A program made the translations under genes and the position numbers. The notes under the pieces were generated by a model, which saw only the letters and a list, made by a program, of their open reading frames with translations, was not told the origin of the DNA and did not search any database. This document shows, in pieces, positions 55,321 through 64,000 of a DNA stretch of 64,000 bases. Source of the DNA: CBDCGJ01 sp965216645 (GTDB lineage: Bacteria; Pseudomonadota; Alphaproteobacteria; GCA-2731375). The stretch is from NCBI GenBank assembly GCA_965216645.1, contig CBDCGJ010000029.1, forward strand, positions 222,199-286,198, in the 5' to 3' direction. Every line of letters starts with the position of its first letter. Position 1 is the stretch's first letter.

Positions 55321-56487
55321 ATGTATCTCGCCCTCGTTTTGACCTTAGCCTTACAGACCCTGGCGACCATGGCGGCGTTTTCGATTCCCGCGATCGCGCC
55401 GGCCGTGGCGGCGGATCTGTCGATCGACGCCAATCTGGTCGGCATTTTCGTCTCCATCGTCTATGGTTTCGGCATCTTCTCCGCCCTGTTTTCGCCCGGA
55501 TATATCCGGCGCTACGGTGCGGTGCGGGTGTCGCAATATACCGGTCTGAGCGTCATTGCGATGCTGCTGGCGGCCAGCGTTGCGGGACCGTTGGGATTGG
55601 CGGCGGCGGCCTTATTGCTGGGCATCGGTTACGGCACCACGGCACCGCTCGGCACCCATTTGCTGGTCCCCCGCACCCCACCCGCGCGGCATAATCTGGT
55701 GCTGTCGATCCGCCAAATCGGCGTCCCGCTTGGTGGGGTGGCGGCGGCGCTAATCCTGCCTTGGCTGACCACCTTGACGGATTGGCGAATCGCCCTATTG
55801 GTCATGGCGCCGCCAATGGCTCTGATTTTGATCGCGCTAGAATTCGTGCGGCGGGATTGGGACAAAGACCGGGAACCGCGACGGCCGCTTTTCGAGGCCG
55901 GCGTTTTCGGCGCCTTCGAGATCCTGCGCCAACGGCCGGCGGTGAGAGATCTCTCGATCACCTGTTTCATCTATGCCGGCGTGCAGCTCTGTTTCGTGTC
56001 GTTTCTGGTCGTACAGTTGACCTTGAAAGTCGGCCTGGATCTAATCGTCGCCGGTCAGGTTCTGGCGCTCTATCAGATCTGCGGCGTGGTCAGCCGGCCG
56101 ATCTGGGGCTGGCTGGCCGACCGCTGGATGCGCGCCGACCTGATGCTGGGCCTGCATGGTTTGATCATCGTCGTCGTGGCCGTCGCCGCCGGGCAATTCG
56201 ACGCGTCTTGGCCGCTTTGGTCAATCGCCCTCGTCTGCATGACCGCCGGCGCCACCGCCAGCGGGTTCACCGGCGTCGCCTATGGCGAATTCGCCCGCCT
56301 CGGCGGCCACCAACGGATCGAGGCGACCGCCGTCGGCTCCGCCGCCATGTTCTCCGGCGTCCTCACTTTGCCGGCTCTATTCTCCGTCGTCGTGACCTTG
56401 AGCGGCAACTACGCCCTAGCCTATGTCGGGCTCGCCATTTTGGCGGCCTCGGGCGCCTGGCTTATGATCAAGCTCTATCGACAATAA
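55321..56487 (+). CDS. Major facilitator superfamily transporter
   Basis: A 388-residue MFS protein with about twelve helices. The TM1 segment is LALVLTLALQTLATMAAFSI; the TM2-3 loop is LFSPGYIRRYGAVRVSQY, and the second motif-A-like loop is IWGWLADRWMRADLMLGL. It belongs to the CynX/NimT or sugar-efflux-like branch by general appearance, with unknown substrate. It is divergent from dnaG with 72 bp between the starts. Its relative at 19372-20589 is a different subgroup. Confidence 0.85.
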   Translation: MYLALVLTLALQTLATMAAFSIPAIAPAVAADLSIDANLVGIFVSIVYGFGIFSALFSPGYIRRYGAVRVSQYTGLSVIAMLLAASVAGPLGLAAAALLLGIGYGTTAPLGTHLLVPRTPPARHNLVLSIRQIGVPLGGVAAALILPWLTTLTDWRIALLVMAPPMALILIALEFVRRDWDKDREPRRPLFEAGVFGAFEILRQRPAVRDLSITCFIYAGVQLCFVSFLVVQLTLKVGLDLIVAGQVLALYQICGVVSRPIWGWLADRWMRADLMLGLHGLIIVVVAVAAGQFDASWPLWSIALVCMTAGATASGFTGVAYGEFARLGGHQRIEATAVGSAAMFSGVLTLPALFSVVVTLSGNYALAYVGLAILAASGAWLMIKLYRQ

Positions 56488-56551
56488 GCGGTTCTTCGCC
56501 CTAGCCTGATCGGTATTGGCGTTCTCTTCCGTCCGCGATTGCCGCGATGTC

Positions 56552-57010
56552 TTAGCCGGACAGGATTTGCTTCACCACGGCGGAGGCTTCGGAGAAGTCC
56601 ATTTTGCCGGCGTAGCGTTCCTTCAGGGTCGCCATCGTTCGGCCCATGTCCTTCAGGCCCGTGGCCTCGAGTTCGTCGATGATTTCCTGGGCGGCCTGGG
56701 ACAACTCGTCGCCGCTCATTTGCGCCGGCAGGAAGCCTTTGATGATCTCGATTTCCTGGTTTTCCTGTTCGACTAATTCCAACCGCCCCCCCTGCTCGAA
56801 ATGACCGATGCTTTCCTTCCGCTGTTTGATCATTTTCTGCAGGATACCCAGAATTTCCTCGTCATTGACGCCGTCGCTGCGGCCGTCGCTGCGGATCGCG
56901 ATATCGCGATGCTTGATTGCCGCCAAAATCAACCGCAATGTGGCGACCCGCCGCTTGTCCTGAGATTTTTGCGCCGTCTTCAGCGCCTCGGTGAGTTCTT
57001 CGCGTAGCAT
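56552..57010 (-). CDS. GatB/YqeY domain protein
   Basis: A 152-residue YqeY-type protein. It contains LREELTEALKTAQKSQDKRR, LRLILAAIKHRDIAIR and FLPAQMSGDELSQAAQEIID, then DMGRTMATLKERYAGKMDFS, the domain also found in the tRNA-binding tail of amidotransferase subunit GatB. Function is thought to be tRNA-related, but no activity is established for the solo proteins. ATG 57010 is used; GTG 57019 also fits. It is divergent from carA, as in many Alphaproteobacteria. Confidence 0.9.
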   Translation of the reverse strand: MLREELTEALKTAQKSQDKRRVATLRLILAAIKHRDIAIRSDGRSDGVNDEEILGILQKMIKQRKESIGHFEQGGRLELVEQENQEIEIIKGFLPAQMSGDELSQAAQEIIDELEATGLKDMGRTMATLKERYAGKMDFSEASAVVKQILSG

Positions 57011-57144
57011 GATCTCCACCTAACCGTCGCCCCTTGTAGCGAGTCGAATCTATCCGAAAGCGAATTCCGACGCAAACCTTCTTGCGAATCGGAAAGTAAC
57101 GATAACCGATTGAAATCAAACGGTATTTTATTAAAAACAGCCGC

Positions 57145-57173
57145 TTGACGACGCCCAGGCTTTTGCTTATTGT
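57145..57173 (+). promoter_or_regulatory. Predicted sigma70-type promoter of carAB
   Basis: TTGACG at 57145-57150 and TATTGT at 57168-57173 are separated by exactly 17 bp, with 5/6 and 4/6 matches to consensus. Transcription would start near 57180 and give a leader of only about 24 nt before the carA ATG at 57204. It is the cleanest promoter in the window. Confidence 0.65.
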
Positions 57174-57190
57174 CCGCGCAATTTGCGCGG
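57174..57190. promoter_or_regulatory. Perfect 17-bp palindrome at the carAB start site
   Basis: CCGCGCAATTTGCGCGG has 8-bp perfect arms around one central base, beginning at the base after the -10 hexamer and covering the predicted transcription start. Its right arm runs into the GGGAG ribosome site. The position suits an operator for a repressor of pyrimidine/arginine biosynthesis; I cannot name the protein. Confidence 0.5.
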
Positions 57191-57203
57191 GAGCCCCCAT
57201 ATT

Positions 57204-58371
57204 ATGAGTGTACCAAACGTGTCGAACGCCGTGCCCCCGGACTGGGCGACGGCGGCGTTAGTCCTGGACGACGGGCACGTTTTTTGGGGCCGCGGCGTCG
57301 GCGTCAGCGGACGAACCATCGGCGAGGTTTGTTTCAACACCTCGATCACCGGCTATCAGGAGATCCTGACCGATCCGAGCTATGCCGGCCAAATCATCAC
57401 CTTCACCTTCCCCCATATCGGCAATGTCGGCGCGAATGAGGAGGATCATGAGACCACGACACCACCGGCGCGCGGTCTGATTTTGCGTAAGCGCATCACC
57501 GATCCCTCCAATTACCGGGCCGAGGGTCATCTGCAAGCCTGGCTGGCAGCGCATAATCTGACCGGCATCTCGGGCGTCGACACCCGTCGCCTGACCCGGC
57601 ATATCCGCGACAACGGCCCGCCGACGGGCGTTATCGTCCATAATCCGGATGGCAAGTTTGACCTACCCGACATGCAGGCGGAGGCGAAAGCGTGGCCGGG
57701 TCTGGTGGGTATGGATCTGGCGATCGAAGTGACCTGCGGTCAGAGCTTCGAATGGTCGGAAACGCCCTGGCAATGGCCGGGGGGGTTCGGAAACCAGGGC
57801 AAGCCGAGCTTCCATGTCGTGGCCGTCGATTTCGGCATTAAGCGCAATATCCTGCGCTGCCTGGCCGGCCTCGGCTGCCGGGTCACGGTGATGCCGGCGA
57901 CGGCGACCGCCGACGAAATCCTGTCCCGTAAGCCGGACGGCGTATTCCTGTCCAATGGCCCGGGCGATCCGGCGGCGACGGGCGTCTATGCCGTCGACAT
58001 GGTGAAAGGCATCGTCGACAGCGGCCTGCCGCTCTTCGGTATTTGTCTCGGTCATCAAATCATGGCCCTGGCGCTCGGCGCGAAGACGATCAAGATGGAC
58101 ATGGGCCACCGCGGCGCCAATCAGCCGGTCAAGGATCTTGAGACCGGCAAGGTCGAGATCACCAGCCAAAATCACGGGTTCGTGGTCCTGAAAGACAGCC
58201 TGCCCGCCGGCGTCACCGCGACCCATGTCTCGCTGTTCGACGGCGTGCTAGAAGGCCTGAAAGTCGAGGGCAAGCCGATCTTTTCCGTGCAGTACCATCC
58301 CGAGGCCAGTCCGGGACCGCAGGACAGTCACTATCTGTTCCAACGCTTCATCGATTTGATGGAGAGCCGGC

Positions 58372-58379
<8 letters not shown>
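57204..58379 (+). CDS. carA: Carbamoyl-phosphate synthase small subunit
   Basis: A 391-residue glutamine amidotransferase subunit that supplies ammonia to CarB for arginine and pyrimidine synthesis. The glutaminase triad is readable: nucleophile Cys in GLPLFGICLGHQIMALALG, His in FSVQYHPEASPGP and the adjacent Glu. The N-terminal domain has GVVFNTSITGYQEILTDPSY (as EVCFNTSITGYQ). ATG 57204 is chosen; an upstream TTG at 57183 would add seven residues and leave almost no leader. It overlaps carB by 8 bp. Confidence 0.95.
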
Positions 58380-61617
<3,238 letters not shown>

Positions 61618-61713
61618 TTCCGCACGAACCGCGCCAGCTCGTCGCGTTTTAGCGTTTTATTAGTGTCATGACCATAGACTGCGGATTGCCGTTGTGGTTA
61701 TGAAGGAAGTGCG

Positions 61714-64000
61714 GTGAGCGAAAGAGCCGCTTTAGCAACTATTGAAGAAGATCCCTGGCAGGCGTTGAGCTTGGTTGCCGCACCTGTTGTCGCATTCTCG
61801 TCGACCGGCAAAATTTTGTATGTCAATGCGGCGACCGTCGCATTCCTCGGATATGACAGCGAAATCGATCTCGTCGGCACCGATATGTTCAAAGTCGTAC
61901 TCCCCGAGGCGGATCGATATGTCGCGGAGCAATATCTGCGCAGCCGCGCCTTGTCCGATGATTTAGAAAACGCACCGGACACGTATTGGCTGACCAGATC
62001 GGGGAGACATGTCAACGTCACCTGTCAGGATAAATTCGTCTCGGATAGAGATGGTTTGGTCGATTACGTCGTCCGCACAGTCGTTCGCCGCGAAAATGAC
62101 TCGGACAGGCGACACCGCCGTTACCAAAACGAGCGCGATACTCAACTTTCCGCCGCCGCCGAAATTGCGGGCGTTGGTTTTTGCACTTGGGACATATCTG
62201 CCCAGCGTTGCGCTTATTGTTCGCCGCAGTATGCCGAAATTCATGGCGTCAGCACAAATGAATACACCGCTTCCACGGCCGCGGACGGGGGCAAATTCGG
62301 ATTTGCCCACCCCGACGATTTGGCGGCATTGAGTGCTGCGTATCGCCAAACCCATCAGGGCGTAGGTTTCGATCTTACCTACCGTATCCGCAGATCGGAC
62401 GGACACACGGTCTGGGTGCGTGAAATCGGCGATCCCGTATTCGACGACGATGGTCGTGTGGTTCGTGTGATTTCGGCTCTACAGGATATTACCGAGCAAA
62501 GGCAAATCGAGCAGGAATTGTACTGCTCCCGCACCGCGCTCGCGCAACAAACCGAATATACCGGCGCCGGCGCCCAATCCAAGCTGAACTCTCAAGTCTC
62601 AGAAGAGGTGCTGCTGGAAGCGCTCGAAGCATTGCCGTTGGGATTCGCCCTTTTTGACAAGAACGAGCGCCTAGTGATGCTCAACTCGACCTACCGGAAC
62701 ATCATGCCGGGCATGGACGATGTTCTACGCGTTGGCGCATCCCGCGAAGAAATTATCCGAGAGGCGGTCGATCGGGGATTTGTCGAAGAGGCTCGCGGTT
62801 GGGAAGAACAGTTTGTCCGCATGCGTCTAAACCAGCATCGCCAAGAAACCGGCGCGCATATCCGCAGATCGAAGAACGGAAACTGGACCAAAATCGAGGA
62901 CCGGCCGACCAGCAGCGGCGGTGTCATCGCCTTGCGAACCGACGTCACGGACCTCAAGCTTGCGGAATTGCGTGCGTTGGAAGGCGAGGAGCGGCTGCAA
63001 GACTTTCTTCAAGCCGGCAGTGACTGGTATTGGGAGATGGATGAAGATCTGCGGTTTTCCAATTTCTCCGGTTCCTTCCAGACGATTACGGGGATCGATA
63101 GCGCCGAACTCCTGGGTAAAACGCGGGAGGAAACGGCTATTCCTGGCGTCGACCCGAACGCTTGGCAACAACACCTCGCCGATTTGGCCGCCCATCGACG
63201 TTTCCGCAATTTCATTCACCCTCGAACCGACGAACACGGTCGGCAAACCTGGGTCTCGATCAATGGCAATCCCAAGTTCGACGAAAACGGAAAGTTCCTT
63301 GGCTTCCGGGGTACGGGTACCGATATCACCGAGCTTCGCAATGCGCAATTAATGGTATTGGAAAGCGAGGCCCAGCTAAGGCAGCAGATGCGGCTTTTCA
63401 CGGATCTGATGGCGACCACAGCGGAAGGTTTTTGGCGGCTCGACAACGACGGACGGACTGTCGATATCAATCCCGCGATGTGCGAAATTCTTGGCCGCCC
63501 ACGGGAACAGATCCTAGGCAAGTCGATCCACGACTTCGTCGACGCCGACAATGACAGAATTTTACATGAACAAGCTTCGCGGCAACGCGCGGGAGAAGCG
63601 TCAAGTTACGAACTGTCCTTGCGGCGCCCGAACGGCGATCTGATCCCCTGCATCAACAACGCCACGCCAATTTTTGACGGTGAAAACAATCAGATCGGCA
63701 CCATCGGCTTATGGACGAAAGTTAAAGAAATCAAAGATATGCAGGCCAGCCTTGAAGAGATGAGGTTGCAAGCGGAGTCCGCCAATCGGGCGAAATCCGA
63801 CTTCCTTTCTTCGATGAGCCATGAGCTTCGTACGCCGCTTAACAGCATCCTCGGTTTCGCGCAAATTCTCGAACTCAAACTTGCCGAAGGCGATCAGCAT
63901 CAATTGGTTGCCGCCCAAAACATTCTGGAAAGCGGACATCATTTGCTTTCCCTAATCAGCGAGGTTCTGGACCTGTCGCGTATCGAAAGCGGTCGCTTCG
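61714..64000 (+). CDS. Multi-PAS sensor histidine kinase (3' end outside window)
   Basis: An open frame of 762 codons from GTG 61714 (GGAAG 6 nt before) to the window end. It has four or five PAS domains, e.g. VAFSSTGKILYVNAATVAFL, WDISAQRCAYCSPQYAEIHG, ALPLGFALFDKNERLVMLNS, WYWEMDEDLRFSNFSGSFQT and GFWRLDNDGRTVDINPAMCE, with several PAC segments. A HisKA domain follows with phospho-acceptor His703 (FLSSMSHELRTPLNSILGF). The ATPase domain and any receiver lie beyond the window. No TM helix is visible, so it is a cytoplasmic sensor. It is not a paralogue of the hybrid kinase at 22514 beyond the HisKA. Confidence 0.88.
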   Translation, partial: MSERAALATIEEDPWQALSLVAAPVVAFSSTGKILYVNAATVAFLGYDSEIDLVGTDMFKVVLPEADRYVAEQYLRSRALSDDLENAPDTYWLTRSGRHVNVTCQDKFVSDRDGLVDYVVRTVVRRENDSDRRHRRYQNERDTQLSAAAEIAGVGFCTWDISAQRCAYCSPQYAEIHGVSTNEYTASTAADGGKFGFAHPDDLAALSAAYRQTHQGVGFDLTYRIRRSDGHTVWVREIGDPVFDDDGRVVRVISALQDITEQRQIEQELYCSRTALAQQTEYTGAGAQSKLNSQVSEEVLLEALEALPLGFALFDKNERLVMLNSTYRNIMPGMDDVLRVGASREEIIREAVDRGFVEEARGWEEQFVRMRLNQHRQETGAHIRRSKNGNWTKIEDRPTSSGGVIALRTDVTDLKLAELRALEGEERLQDFLQAGSDWYWEMDEDLRFSNFSGSFQTITGIDSAELLGKTREETAIPGVDPNAWQQHLADLAAHRRFRNFIHPRTDEHGRQTWVSINGNPKFDENGKFLGFRGTGTDITELRNAQLMVLESEAQLRQQMRLFTDLMATTAEGFWRLDNDGRTVDINPAMCEILGRPREQILGKSIHDFVDADNDRILHEQASRQRAGEASSYELSLRRPNGDLIPCINNATPIFDGENNQIGTIGLWTKVKEIKDMQASLEEMRLQAESANRAKSDFLSSMSHELRTPLNSILGFAQILELKLAEGDQHQLVAAQNILESGHHLLSLISEVLDLSRIESGRF

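Overview
The window reads as a high-GC alphaproteobacterial chromosome, most likely of a Rhodospirillales-like lineage. This is an inference from gene order and codon use: tatABC-serS-surE-pcm-nlpD, scpAB-nagZ-SPOR-argS-dgt-erpA-xth and carAB/yqeY/dnaG-rpoD are all arrangements typical of Alphaproteobacteria. No rRNA, tRNA, CRISPR array or prophage was seen. Genes are tightly packed with many 1-11 bp start/stop overlaps.

Region 1 (1-15 kb) is metabolic and accessory. It holds an atypical serine hydroxymethyltransferase paralogue cut by the window edge, a GST-like protein, a luciferase-like oxidoreductase, an aminoglycoside-phosphotransferase-fold kinase, a ridA/glycerophosphodiesterase/FemAB-like acyltransferase operon, a SemiSWEET-like protein and a Nudix hydrolase whose stop codon is formed by the edge of a 265-bp MITE-like element. 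A chemoreceptor with a c-type haem sensor domain, two alpha/beta hydrolases, a compact polyhydroxyalkanoate synthase operon (short PhaE-like protein, PhaC, GNAT), a SUKH-like protein and a stand-alone cyclic-nucleotide-binding protein follow.

Region 2 (15-29 kb) starts with a four-gene DUF3299 / ZrgA-like / ABC ATPase / FtsX-type permease operon, probably for zinc or another metal, with two palindromes ahead of it. Then come an enoyl-CoA hydratase, an MFS transporter, a soxR/VOC pair with a SoxR-box-like promoter between them, a hybrid PAS histidine kinase, two TauD-family dioxygenases, an amidohydrolase and a PAS_5 protein.

Region 3 (29-45 kb) is core housekeeping, mostly on the minus strand: envelope (nlpD-like, nagZ, SPOR), protein repair and survival (pcm, surE), serS, twin-arginine export (tatABC, with tatC apparently frameshifted in its last helix), chromosome segregation (scpAB), argS, dgt, then erpA, xth and an alkyl-sulfatase-like enzyme on the plus strand. 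A REP-doublet (REPIN-like) lies between dgt and erpA.

Region 4 (46-64 kb) holds a 1172-residue SAM-cyclase-ATPase-TPR signalling protein with a damaged cyclase metal site, an IS5/IS1182-type insertion sequence, rpoD-dnaG, an MFS transporter, yqeY and carAB with a clear sigma70-type promoter followed by a perfect 17-bp palindrome. The window ends inside a multi-PAS histidine kinase.
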